A stretch of DNA of 64,000 bases from Batrachochytrium dendrobatidis JAM81 (taxonomy: Eukaryota; Chytridiomycota; Chytridiomycetes; Rhizophydiales): assembly GCF_000203795.2 (NCBI RefSeq), contig NW_006281102.1, positions 848,567 to 912,566 on the forward strand. Reading direction: 5' to 3'. This document shows, in pieces, positions 21,890-33,291 of this stretch. Numbering within the stretch: position 1 is the stretch's first letter; the number at the start of each line of letters is the position of its first letter. Below the pieces are notes generated by a model that did not search any database, was not told the origin of the DNA, and saw only the letters and a list, made by a program, of their open reading frames with translations. A program made the position numbers and the translations under genes.

Positions 21890-22150
21890 CTCGTCTTTTT
21901 TTTTCCTTTTTTGGTATAATCATACATTGTACAATCACCAGATCATCCATTGCAATCCAAATATTAGATTCGACTATTTTGACACTATCAATACAACTCT
22001 GTACAAACCCATCTTACACCTAATCTCAGATATGTTTGCGCTCTGGTCGAGAACAAATTCGCACATTTTAGGAATACAACTATTTCACGCCACTCAGTTT
22101 ACTTGCAATGCTCGGTTTGTAAGAAATACAAGATACTTATTGAATAGACG
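21890..22150 (-). mobile_element. MITE copy G (internal fragment, reverse)
   Basis: Matches the reverse complement of the interior of copy B (shared words GATATGTTTGCG.TCTGGT and CAGTTTACTTGCAATGCTCG). Terminal repeats are not seen, so this is a truncated or old copy. Confidence 0.55.
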
Positions 22151-22221
22151 ATATCCTGAATGTTTACTAGACAGATGGAAAGTGGAAGAATAATAATGCT
22201 TGGAACCATCATGTACAAGTC

Positions 22222-22494
22222 ATGATATACTCATCACATTATGATGCTGCTACACAGCAGATCTTAGATGATACCCCTATTCCTAATATTGCACTTTTGG
22301 CGTCAATAGTGATTGTATTCTATTGTTGGAGCGGATTGGAGAATGCAGTACTCATGCTACAGTATATGCATGACCATCAGAGACATGTAGGGACAACTGG
22401 GAATATCAACTTGTCTATGATTTTTCCTGTCTCGCTTATACTTTTCAATGTTCGATATATGCATCGCGAAAATATAGCATCGTTCCCGCCCTGA
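22222..22494 (+). CDS. Doubtful ORF, possible membrane-protein remnant
   Basis: A 90-codon frame with two hydrophobic stretches (ALLASIVIVFYCW and MIFPVSLILFNV). No family recognised, and no clear splice partners. A second short hydrophobic frame at 22766-22948 (VAMSAVPFWWAFTVYGML) may belong to the same broken gene. It could be chance. Confidence 0.2.
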   Translation: MIYSSHYDAATQQILDDTPIPNIALLASIVIVFYCWSGLENAVLMLQYMHDHQRHVGTTGNINLSMIFPVSLILFNVRYMHRENIASFPP

Positions 22495-23569
22495 CCTTGC
22501 TTTCAACACTAATGTTTGCTTCACTTTTTAGTCCATTATTGTAAATGTTGAAGCAGTATGCTTCAACACTCAAATGTCAGATGAGGCAAACCCTGCCTCT
22601 ATGTTTACTGGCATATCAAACCATTGTGTAAATTTCAATTGCAATGAACCCATATCCAGTATTATCCACATGCTTTCAAATACCGATCATGATATTATTT
22701 GAATTTGGAGGTCCGGTTAGAGTGATATTCATGCCAAGAGGGTCTCCGCTGTTCATGTATTACTTGTGAATCTGTATCAAGTATACAATGGTGCTTTGGT
22801 TGGTCCTGTCAATTGGGATGGTTTGAGCCTTTTATTCAAACTAATTAAACATGTGGCAATGAGTGCTGTTCCTTTTTGGTGGGCATTTACTGTTTATGGC
22901 ATGTTAGCTGTTACTATGTCTAGTTCAGTTGTCAATGACCCAATCTAGCTTTTGGTGTCATGCCAACTTTTAATTTATTGATCTATTGTAACTGTAAACA
23001 TTAAATTCTGGCAACTCAATAACCTGATCAGACCAATGGTTTGTGATTTCATACTTTTTTAATTGTAATGATTCATTGTATTACTCGAGATTGGAGCGAT
23101 ACAGTAAAAAGTACGGTTTTGATTGAGATGAATATTGACATATATCATTCCATTTGTGTTTTAAACAAGTGGTTTACAGTTAGAAACCCTGGCAAACATT
23201 GGTGAGTTGCACCAAAGTTAAAGGTACATTTGAGAATAAAAAACTATTACATGTGTATTAGAAACCAACATTTTATTGATGCATCTCACGATCATATCAA
23301 CATTGAAATGTGCGAGAGGCCAACAACCCACAGGAAAGCAATCGTCGAAACGAAACACCAGCAAGTATGTCATTGACCAGCTCTTTAACTGATTTCAGTT
23401 ACTATTATTCCCCAATCACAGAATGTGGATATCCATCAGAACCATACAAGATTCTTGGATTCCACAGCAGAATTGATGGGGTTCAGTTTTAATGAAAGAA
23501 AATTGCTTGCGAATTTTTTTAAATCTTGAATATGGATCAGAATCCCGTGTTTATGAAATAAGATTCGAC
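22495..23569. other. Gene-poor stretch
   Basis: Apart from the short hydrophobic frame at 22766-22948, nothing recognisable is seen before MITE copy C. Confidence 0.4.
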
Positions 23570-24063
23570 TAAACTTTGCCATATTGCATAAAATGAAACA
23601 CTGAGCAAACTAAAGTAGATAAACAGCCAATCTCATGGAATGATCGGTTTCGATTTACTGGAAATCATGTTTTTTAAACTTCTTGAAAAAGCCGGCTGGT
23701 ATTTTTGCTGGTGATCGGTATGAAAATAAGTTGCATTACTGAGCATGTAATCTTGGTTTCTTGAACGCGACTGTATCTGCGAGATTAGGATACAACACAT
23801 GAATTGTGTTGACATCAAAACAGTCCAACTCAGTATCTGGATTGTAATACATGAATCTGGTGATTTTAGTTTATGGCTATGTCAAAAAAGAAAGGCTCAA
23901 AATATAGCTTGTATCATATAATGGACATTGTGCTTATTGAGAGTGCCAGTTGAAGCAGTCAATGTGTAGTGGCAAATAACGGATATTTGACCATTATTCA
24001 TTCCAAATTAAAGGTAATCAATGCAAGATGAACACAAGTGTTACACTCTACACGGATACGGTA
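23570..24063 (+). mobile_element. MITE copy C (about 490 bp)
   Basis: The left end reads GCCATATTGCATAAAATGAA. The right end CACGGATACGGTA is the reverse complement of TACCGTATCCGTG, the family terminal motif. The interior shares blocks with copies B and D (TCATGGAATGAT, then CTGGTATTTTTGCTGGTGAT). It ends about 125 bases before the RAD23 start codon. Confidence 0.7.
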
Positions 24064-24188
24064 GTAAAAACAGATCTATGCCATAAGCAGTCTATGGATG
24101 GCAATAACAGTCGATGCAAATGCACGTGTGATTTTCTTTTGTCATCAATATCGACTGCTGTTTCTACTCACCATTGTTGTTACCAGGT

Positions 24189-26178
24189 ATGAAATTGACG
24201 TTCAAGACTTTACAGCAAGATAACTTTCAGGTCGAGGTTGAGCAGACTGCAAAGGTACTCGTTTTATTATCATCATGGCACATCTATATAAACTGCCGCT
24301 AGCGGCCTTTTCCCTATATGATTCCATTTAGTACTACTGTTGGTGGCAGCGATGGATGCAGTAGTCAACATATATTTCTTATTTTTATTCGCAATAGTTC
24401 GGGATAATATGCATTACTTGTCATGTCATGGGCAAAACAATTGTACAAAGACCCATGTTGAAAAGAGAACATTTGGATGCACCCAATACTTTGTCAAGTC
24501 CCATGAATCTTGGCTGCAAAACTTAAGCAGCCAATGGTCGTTATCTGACCATACTATCTATATCTCCGACCATATATACAGAGTGTACACTTTGAGAATT
24601 CTTACAACTGTTGTGTTTGCGCATATTGGTTTTTGTAGGTGATTGAAGTTAAAGAAGCCATCCTGGCTGCTAAGGGTTACACAGTGGCCTCTCAAAAGCT
24701 GATCCATTCTGGTAAAATATTCAACTATATACTGTTTCTGTTTTATACCACATTGCTTTTACCTTTCAACAAATGCTCAATTATTTTTATTACATCAGAC
24801 TATTCAACATGTCCGATTCTAAAATATATGAAAGCTGCATGATAATAACAAGATTGTTTGTTGAATCGTGTATATAAATTGCACAGGGAAAATTCTCAAT
24901 GATGCTTCTACTATCGAGGAACTTAAAATTTCAGAAAAGGACTTTATTGTTGTGATGGTATCCAAGGTATTGTTCAATGTTTGTTTTCTGCCAGAATGAG
25001 TTTATGATTAAAACTAGATTGACATGTAACTTGGATTTTTATTCATTAAATGGATTGGTACTTCAACTTTTTCCGTGTAGCCCAAACCTGTTGCTGCTCC
25101 TGCCCCTGTTGTTGCTCCCGCTCCTGTTACCCCTGCTGTACCTGTTACTCCTACTGTACCTGTTGCTCCTACTGCTACCCCTGCTTCTGCTGTGCCTCCA
25201 GCTGATTCCGTAGATACACCTGTGAACCCAGAGACTCTCACAACTACAACCGCTCTTGCTACTGGCGCTGTATACGAAAATGCTGTTTCCAATCTGATGG
25301 AAATGGGATTTCCCCGTGATCAAGTCACTCATGCCATGCGCACTGCTTTCAACAATCCAGATCGTGCTGCTGAATATCTCATGACGGTAAGTGTTTTAAA
25401 ACTACGGATTTTTATACCGTGTTGGTGAGATCAGTTTTGAATTTCTGATTGATTTACTAACTCGAGCGTGTAAATCTGGCCTTATACTCGATAGGGTATT
25501 CCCGATAGTGTTGCAAGAGAATTTGCTTCTACTGCTCCTGTGCTGTCTGATACTACCACCACTCCTTCTAGTACTGCAGCTCCCGCAACTCCTGCTGCTC
25601 CTGCCGCTACTCAGCACATCAATCTATTCGAAGCTGCTGCTGCCCAGGCTGCCCAGAGTCGCTCTGGTGCTGCAGCCTCACACGCTCCTGGTGCTGGAGA
25701 TGCCTCTACATTGTCATTTTTAAGAAACTCTCCTCAATTTCAGCAGTTGCGCCAGCTAGTGCATTCACAGCCACAGCTTCTTCAGCCTCTTTTGCAGCAA
25801 ATTGGACAAACTAACCCAGAACTCCTACAACTCATTAGCCAAAATCAGGGTCAATTTTTGCAGATGCTAAATGAAGGATCTGAAGAGGGGGGCAATATAG
25901 CTAGTGCTGAAGGTGCTGACGACACTGCTGCAATGGGCCAGCAGATCACTGTCACGACCGAAGAAAATGAAGCGATTCTACGAGTGAGTAGTATTATTTC
26001 ATTTGTCTTGCTTGATGTTTTGTACTTGGACTGTTTTATTGAATCTATTTAATTCTAGTTGGCTGCACTTGGATTCGATCGTGGCTTGGCATTGGAAGCA
26101 TACTTTGCATGTGACAAGAACGAAGAGCTTGCAGCCAACTACTTGTTTGATATGGGACAAGGAGATGACTGGCAGTAG
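24189..26178 (+). CDS. RAD23: RAD23 ubiquitin receptor / repair factor
   Basis: Six exons, 24189-24254, 24639-24711, 24887-24966, 25081-25386, 25495-25983 and 26059-26178, give 377 residues with all phases closing. The ubiquitin-like domain is at 1-73 ([30 protein letters not shown]). An Ala/Pro/Thr-rich linker follows. UBA1 is at about 138-176 ([19 protein letters not shown]), the XPC/Rad4-binding domain at about 248-305 ([15 protein letters not shown], with NPELLQLI), and UBA2 at about 330-373 ([18 protein letters not shown]). Rad23 carries ubiquitinated clients from Ufd2/Cdc48 to the proteasome and stabilises Rad4/XPC in nucleotide-excision repair. Domain order and length are normal. Confidence 0.95.
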
Positions 26179-26657
26179 ATTCAAGCAAATAAGAAGTAGA
26201 ATTGAACATGATTGGCTAGCTTTTACTTTTTTATCTTGTCGATTCAAATATCTATTCAACTCAACAATGCTGTTAAACAACTGTGAAGTCAGGGTTTGTT
26301 TTAAATTTACTAGTGGTGTGATGGTGTAATAAACAAGAATAAATTCGGTTAATTCCAAAAAGCATAAAGCCAACATGTCCTGTGCTGAAGCTAGTAGATG
26401 CACCACGTTTCTTGTCATTTTGCAAATGACAAGTATTTTTAAACCATTCAAACAGCTATTTAGACTATTTCAACCATCAACATAATATAAATCAATTGCG
26501 TTTAGATCGAGTCAAAGAGGTTGGGAATGTAGTTGCGACAGATTTAGAATCTATTTGGCTGGTGGATCTGATGAGTTAGTCCATTCATCACGTGATAATG
26601 GCCAAGTTGTTTTTAAAAAAAACTCGACATTTTACTACCAACTTAAACAGCGCCAAC
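26179..26657. other. Intergenic, no gene seen
   Basis: 479 bases between the RAD23 stop and a microprotein gene. A long antisense frame overlaps RAD23's last exon but has no family features. Confidence 0.45.
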
Positions 26658-27016
26658 ATGTTTGGAGTAGCACCCAAGGTGAATGCATCAGAAGCGGCAA
26701 CCAACAGAAAATTGGTAAGTGTGTTTGATTTTTAAGTGTGAGGTACTATCAGATAACAGCACCAAGAATACCTTGTTTATTCTAAAATCAGATCACTCGG
26801 GATTGTCTAATTCGTATTGCATTCAATCTATTTGTAGGTTCGTAAAACTGCATTTCAGTTTGTAGGAATCATGGCATCTCTTCAACTCTGTATGTTCTCT
26901 ATCAACACCTTGTATAGTATAACTCTGAATTGTTTAAAATAGTACATGCACTAATACTATTTGATTCATTACTAGTACCATTTGCAATCGAATTTGTAGC
27001 AAGACAGTTTGCCTAA
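26658..27016 (+). CDS. 49-residue tail-anchored microprotein, Tom5-like candidate
   Basis: Three short exons, 26658-26714, 26838-26889 and 26976-27016, have canonical donors (GTAAGT, GTATGT) and acceptors (TTTGTAG, ACTAG), and join in frame to 49 residues. It starts MFG, has a polar, charged N-terminal half and ends in one membrane segment (FQFVGIMASLQLLPFAIEFV) with a mid-helix Pro, then a basic-ending tail. Size, the MFG start and the Pro-containing C-terminal helix resemble the mitochondrial import subunit Tom5; the sequence match is weak. Another small mitochondrial membrane subunit (Tom6, respiratory-chain accessory) is possible. The clean splice structure argues that it is a real gene. 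The stop lies 26 bases from the convergent PPIL1 stop. Confidence 0.55.
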
Positions 27017-27041
27017 ATGTGGATGGATGTTTAATTGCGCT

Positions 27042-28238
27042 TTATTCGACTACTCGTGCACGTACAATGATAACATCTTGCTTGGGCTTGTCATTGGCAT
27101 CTGTTTGGACCTATATAAAGTTGAATCAAAACATAATATATCATTATTCGTCAGTTTATGGTGTTTTAAGCGTATTTAGGGAGTTAAACCTTGATGAAAA
27201 TAGCATTAAGCTGGTTGGTTTAGTGTTTGAGATTAAATGTGAGCCTACCATGCCAGTACGCTTAACAACATTCATTCCTGCTGAAACTCTTCCAAAGATG
27301 GTATGCTTTCCATCCAGCCAAGGAGTTGGAGCTAATGTAATAAAGAACTGACTTCCATTCGTGTTTGGGCCACTATATGGGTCAGAATTGTATTAGTTTT
27401 CATCCAATGAAAATTCCCAGTACGTTCAATCCGATCTGCATATACTATAGGGATGACTTGGATACCTATTGGCCATGGATAGAATACCAGCACCAGTATG
27501 CTTGAGTGCAGGTGAAATCTCATCTTCGAATTTTTCACTAATTTCAGATTAATAAATGCGTATTGGAATGGTGAGTATAATGCCAGGATTAAATATATAT
27601 CAATACATGTTAAACTCTTTACCCATAAATGCTCATACCACCACGGCCGGTTGCAGTTGGATCGCCTAATAACACAGATTTAAATTTTGACCATATAAAT
27701 TGCAAATTACAAGACAACAGCAACCCAATCTTATACCTCCTTGAATCATAAAGTCCTAGATAAACCACAAGTAATAATCAGTATTCCAAAGTCATGCAGT
27801 ATTGATAAATCAGAGTGCTGACCATGAGCATCTTATGCTAATCAGACTGAATACGACTTACTGCAATGACTCTGTGAAACTGATGTTGAAAGCAGATCCG
27901 TTATCAACAGTGAATCTAGAGTCAGTAATTCAAAATCAACTCAATTACCCACAAAGTAGCACCAATGGGATTTCTGGCTGGTGGCATTATAAAGTTGATT
28001 ATCACTTGCCTTTGTTCCATTATAGTATCCTCTCTTGGCCTATCAGATACAGTTTATCAGCAACATTCAACAAGTAGATTTATTTCAACCAAAACAGCCG
28101 AGCAAGAGTATTTTAAAAAATCAAATGGCTCACTAGCTGATAGAAATTCTCGCATGATTTAGGAGCATGATCCTTATACAACTCAAAGGCAATAGTGCCG
28201 ACTGTAGTTTCAAAGATCACCGATCCCTTGACATCCAT
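27042..28238 (-). CDS. PPIL1: Cyclophilin PPIase, PPIL1 type
   Basis: Eight exons: 28238-28134, 28039-28010, 27879-27862, 27755-27737, 27665-27623, 27537-27466, 27372-27249 and 27110-27042; 159 residues, PPIL1 size (166 in human). Motifs in order: [40 protein letters not shown] (catalytic Arg and Phe), [38 protein letters not shown], and [13 protein letters not shown] (the cyclosporin-site Trp). PPIL1 is a nuclear cyclophilin that joins the activated spliceosome through SNW1/SKIP. Exons 3 and 4 are only 18 and 19 bases, and intron 2 has a GC donor (AAAG|GCAAGT). The gene is divergent from PUF60, with 479 bases between them. Confidence 0.93.
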
Positions 28239-28717
28239 TTGATTGGATTTTAATTTCAAATTCAAATGGAGTGAGTTGGATAAAATAGCTCGAGTTGAAC
28301 ACAGTCACGTGTCTATAGATTCAGCAAGTTGCCATAATCTCAATACAGTTGATGCATTCCATTCAAGGTATACGATCAAGTACCGCCAATGACCATGCGT
28401 ATATACTGAATGATTTCAGTCAAATTGAATTAGCACCAAGCAATTCCAAGATCATTCCGATTGAACACCCGACAATCTTATAGCAATGAACATGTCATTC
28501 TGTGGTCATGTTTATTAGCGAATAACTGGCTCAGTAAGCAATGTGAATTCAAACCAAAACCATGAATATAATAAAGCGATTGTAGTTACGCTTGCAAGAC
28601 ACTTCATTATACTGGCCGAGATTCACCAGAAAGCTGTCAATCGTTTTTTTGTCCTTTGATTTTCGTTCGCATAAACCAACACTCGGGATTAACATATCCA
28701 TCTATTAAAGTTTGATA
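28239..28717. promoter_or_regulatory. Shared upstream region of PPIL1 and PUF60
   Basis: 479 bases between two divergent start codons. No gene is seen inside; it must hold both promoters. No specific element could be assigned. Confidence 0.4.
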
Positions 28718-31688
28718 ATGGATTCACCGGATATCTCTCATATGGACGAACGGTCTGACTCAAAGACTAGATCCCATAAAAAGACTCATCTCTCACCTTT
28801 GATTAATGAACCGGATCAAGACCAATCTAATCATGCTATACACACTGCTGAAGAGGGTGAATCCCCGCATAGGAATACCAAGAAGCACAATGGTCATGGC
28901 TCTCATGACAGAGAGCTGGATGATTCGGATCAAGGGTTGGATGGTAGAGAAGAGACATCTACACCTTCAAAACGCAAGCGAAATCATCAAGACCAGTCGA
29001 CACATGAGTGCAGCAGATCATCACCCGAGCCCAACGGAGTGGTTGAAACTGGAAATATGAGTCCTAACAAGCAAGAGCACAAGTGTTCTACTCTTAAACT
29101 AATCCCAAAGGAACAGCTTAGTCAGGAACAGATTGATCGGATTGTGAATGCTCGAACATTTGCTGACCAGTATACAGCTCAGGTAAATGTCAAGCTTTAT
29201 AAAGGATACATCTATTAATGGCCATTAAAACATTCATGATTTTATCGTGGGTACTATTCCTGCGTGTGCGAGATATGATTGGCAGTATATAGCCATCAAT
29301 TCACGTTGGTCCGACTAGATTTCGTTAATTCAGTGCTTGTACTAATCTGTGTCCATCTATGCATTGGTGTAGCTCTTTGGCATCAGCGTTGTGCGTCCAG
29401 TAACTTCTCATCCAACTTCAATACCTACATTTGGAGTCGATCCAAAGATTTTGTCGGGCGTGAGTCGGATCTACATTGGATCTATCCCATTTGATATGCT
29501 TGAAGAAAACGTTCGAGTTGCTTTTTTGCCTTTTGGATGTATCAAGTCAATCAGTATGACTTTGGATCCAGCCACAAACAGACATAAAGGATTCTGTTTT
29601 CTTGAATATGATGTACCTGATAGTGCACACTATGCGATCGAACGTATGAACGGACTTGATATGGGTGGAAGGTGATTGGCATTTGATTTTGTTGTTTATC
29701 TCGGTCGGATCTGTTTGGACTACTCTATCTATACTGAATTGTACTAATAATACTTTCCTTTTAGAGCTCTACGAGTTGGTAGACCTAGTAACTTTTCCAA
29801 CTTTGATGTTTCAACCCTTCCACAGCCCATGCCACTCAACACACGATTGTTCATCTCGAATGTTAGCGAGATTGTATCCGAGGATGATATTACTGCATTA
29901 TTTGAAACTTTTGGCAAGATTTTATCTTGCTCACTTATTGTACGTAAATGTATACATTGTTATTAAAAGTTCATATCCAATTGTCTAGCCGATCTAAATT
30001 AAACCCGTTACTATTGTCATATTTGGTTTAAAATCATATAGCCCAATGTTTTGACTCGTCGACACAAGACATATGGGTATGTTTTTGCATTGATATACTA
30101 CTACTTGATCATTTGAGCCGTATACTGTGGCCACAACTCGATGTTTGTTATTTTTCTATATTTAAAAATGTGATTTCCAAAATGCTGGTGGTTGTATTCA
30201 ACACTTGAGTACTACTGTTCAGATAAGACCCAATACTCGAGGCAAAGTATAAGGTTATTTCTAGACATCACAATACACTGATGTACGGAGATTCTACCAT
30301 TTGAAGCTGATTTAATTGTATCAACTTTTTAATGCAGATGTTGGTCCACAAAACTGACATATCGTCTCATTTTCACTTGCTCCTCTATTTGTATACATTT
30401 TTTCATTCTATGCACACAAGGCAATTGTTTTGCTTGTTTTTTGTAAAAGCGCATCTGGTAATCTAGACGATGGCTACATCTTTTATAGCTTTACTATCTC
30501 TTGTTACCCATCTCTTTTTTCCGCGTTTAATTTTAGACAAAGTATCTGACCTTGTCCAGTAGGCCAAGAATTTTTGAAACTACAAATATTCAAATGGACA
30601 GATAAAGTTTTAGCCAGCTTTGAATCAATTGTGTTGGAACATTGACGGGCAATACTTCATCTCTGTTTATTGCTTCCAAAAACTGCTACTTCAACAAATG
30701 ATTTGACATTATCTCTTTGCTGCCCGACGGGTATCTAAATTAACCGCATATCCACTTAATTTAAATGTATTTCATTATACAGGTATATCCAATATGAATC
30801 GAGCGATAGTTTAGCTATAGCCATTACCACGATGAATAATTTTGAGTTGGGTGGAAAGCAATTGGTTGTTGGAAAAGGTATATTTGGGACGGATATGCCT
30901 GTTGGTATGAAGTCTTTACCTGGTTTAGGTGGCAGTGGGGCTGCTAGTCCTGCGACGAATGCTTTTGGGATGAGTGATACTGCTACAGGTAAATACCGAT
31001 GTCTACTGTTTGTTAAAAATTGAGTATACTTGGCTAATGGACTGTTATTTTCTAACTAGGTGCAAATGGGACTGGATTGATTAGTGCGGAAATGCTTGCA
31101 CAGCTTCGTTACACCATGTCGACCTCGGGAGGGGCTGGGACCAACATAAGAGGCCTTCACGGCGACGATCTTGCATTATTGGAGGAACCCCAATCCATTA
31201 CGGCAAGTCAACGGTACATGATTATGCAAAAGTTACAGCGGCCCGATGAAGATGGAGCGGCAGCAGTAAGTTGGACGTGTTTCTGATGATATTTAGTTGA
31301 GCAATGGTCATGCTGATATATTTTGTGGTGGGCAGCCTTCAACGGTTCTTTTGCTCTGCAACATGATTACATTTGGGGAAATAGACGAGTTTTTGCAAGA
31401 TGAGATCAAGCAGGAGTGTGAAAAATATGGATTGGTAAACCGAGTTGTGCTGTGGCAGGATAAGAATAGAACGTATACTTCTGACGATCTTGTCATGGTG
31501 TATGTTGAGTTTGGATCCGTAGATGGTGAGTGTTTATTTTTAATCTTTCTGCTTGATGTGTACGTGTGCTAACTGTGTATTTCTGTTGGACTGTAGTTGC
31601 AATCAAGGCAAGGCTAGCGTTGGATGGACGGTTTTTTGGTGGACGGAAAATTCAAGCAACCTATACCCAAATTCCACAAGATGCGTAG
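28718..31688 (+). CDS. PUF60: Poly(U)-binding splicing factor PUF60
   Basis: Eight exons: 28718-29182, 29373-29671, 29765-29939, 30042-30076, 30783-30988, 31060-31265, 31336-31525 and 31597-31688 (555 residues). A charged, Ser/Asp/Glu-rich N-terminus is followed by RRM1 at about 188-260 (RIYIGSIPF, then HKGFCFLEYD), RRM2 at about 283-360 (RLFISNVSE, then TYGYIQYES), a Gly/Ala linker, the motif SQRYMIMQKL (human ARHMVMQKL) and a C-terminal UHM at about 463-550 (VLLLCNMI, CEKYGLVNRVVLW, RLALDGRFFGGRKI). PUF60 binds polypyrimidine tracts with U2AF65 and contacts SF3B1 through the UHM. One 35-base exon splits RRM2, followed by a 706-base intron, long for this region. The start is the first ATG; an in-frame TTG precedes it. 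Confidence 0.93.
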
Positions 31689-32107
31689 ATACCAGTTCAT
31701 TGATTCTGTACACTTTGTAGATGCTGAGTGCAAAGGAAATTGAATGTCTTTCATTATCCAACGACATTACTACACAGCAATCGCTACCTTATTGAGTGTC
31801 TGGGCATGCCTTTTTCGTTATATTTGGGAACGATGTGTTAAAAATGAAATACAAGAGTGCTCACCAAACCACGAGTTTTACTATCTGGAATTGCAAACTA
31901 TTATTGCTTATTAAAATAAGGAAAATACTAGACTGTATAGTCATTGCATATATTTGAGTTTGTAGATTGGCTCAGTGATAATAGATCTGCCTACATGGCA
32001 CCATGCTTTTTGACGTAACAACCCAGACACCAATAGCATAGTTTCATGGCAGACTGATTGAAAGCACTGGACAAAAGTACTTGGTGCTGCTCAAGAAATC
32101 ATGAGGC
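31689..32107. other. Convergent 3' regions of PUF60 and ARPC4
   Basis: 419 bases with no recognisable feature beyond the two gene ends. Confidence 0.45.
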
Positions 32108-33199
32108 TTACGAAAACTGTAGCAAGTACTAATACACATCACACTATAAGCCAAAATAGATACAAGAAAACTACAAAAAGCATAATTGATCCTACCGTTT
32201 CGGCAACGATACGAGCACGAGCGTTCAAGCTCAAACGCATTTCGCTGATTTCTTTATCAACATCCTCCATGAACTGCACGATAAAGTCCACGAGTTTATG
32301 CTTGAGCATTTGCTCTGTATGTACGTTTGTAATCAAGAAACTGATATCATAGCCCTATAATTATCAAAGCAGAGTCAAGATCCAGCATGACATGACTCGC
32401 GCACACCAAAGGCTTTGGCAGTGGGTTTAAAATAGACTTACAGCAATGGGCTTCCTTCTCAACACGACAAAACTTTCTGCTCTCATCATGAGGAAGCGAG
32501 TGAGTTTGTGACAAAGGATCCGTTCAATTTCGTCAGCCTGTTTGATCTTGATACTGACTCGAAGAGAGTTGATTGAGCCTTCAATCAGTACCTTTTCGTT
32601 TTCGTTTCTACTGATAACTACAGGAGTCAAAAGGGCTTCTTTTGTGACGCTGTATTGTATAGTCAAGGTTTCCAAGTATTTAGTATGAGTGATTTTATAG
32701 GTAGATCTGATTAGCATGGACGCAAATACCCTGGAGATCGTATAGCTTTAACCCTCGGACATACAGCCATAGCATCTGTACATCCAGTTGAAGATTAACT
32801 TGTAGATGACAATATTGGATGTATATTGCTACCAACACCCCTGCATTTAATAAAAGACTGTTGCCAATCATATCTATAGATACGAATGAACAAGGTGATC
32901 AACGCCTTTATGCAGTAACTCCAACAAGGCCGTATGGGTTCTACTGGCCATAGCAGACAACCAGTACCATGATACTGGATATATCTTGTACCAATTCAAC
33001 TCACCCAGCCTCGACCTCAGGCTTGTTATGACGCTCAACCACTTGGGACGAAAAGTTCTCTAAACACATGGCAGCAGTAAGAGTAGCTCTAACAGCAGAG
33101 AGATAAGGCCGCAAAGTATTTGACTATAATCAGGACAGATGAATGTAAAATGAGTAATAGCCAGCAGTGCAGCATCCACCACAGCATGGCATTTACCAT
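32108..33199 (-). CDS. ARPC4: Arp2/3 complex subunit 4 (ARPC4/p20)
   Basis: Exons 33199-33197, 33123-33005, 32649-32442, 32354-32196 and 32116-32108 join to 165 residues (168 in animals). Sequence landmarks: [80 protein letters not shown] and [20 protein letters not shown], then [13 protein letters not shown]4 forms the structural core of the Arp2/3 complex with ARPC2 and nucleates branched actin. Two exons are tiny: a lone ATG (followed by GTAAAT) and a 9-base final exon TTTTCGTAA. The latter gives the ending AETFS and is the least certain part. Confidence 0.93.
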
Positions 33200-33291
33200 G
33201 TTCGTATTTGGTGGCAGATGGACAAGACTTTTCCGCTCCAAACTTCACGCTTGAATGGTTGCGTTGGTTGCACTCTTTATTTCAAAATATT

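Noticed and set aside
18604..22193. Two frames (18604-18873 minus, 21867-22193 plus) with similar translated sequence, hinting at a small protein family
   Set aside because: The similarity is at DNA level and both lie inside copies of the dispersed TIR element (B and G) in opposite orientations; other copies do not keep the frame open.
25014..25617. Long frames antisense to RAD23 rich in Gly/Ser/Arg/Val
   Set aside because: They are the mirror of the Ala/Pro/Thr linker of RAD23 and have no features of their own.
27019..27351. 110-codon plus-strand frame over the cyclophilin gene
   Set aside because: It is antisense to three verified PPIL1 exons and has no family features.
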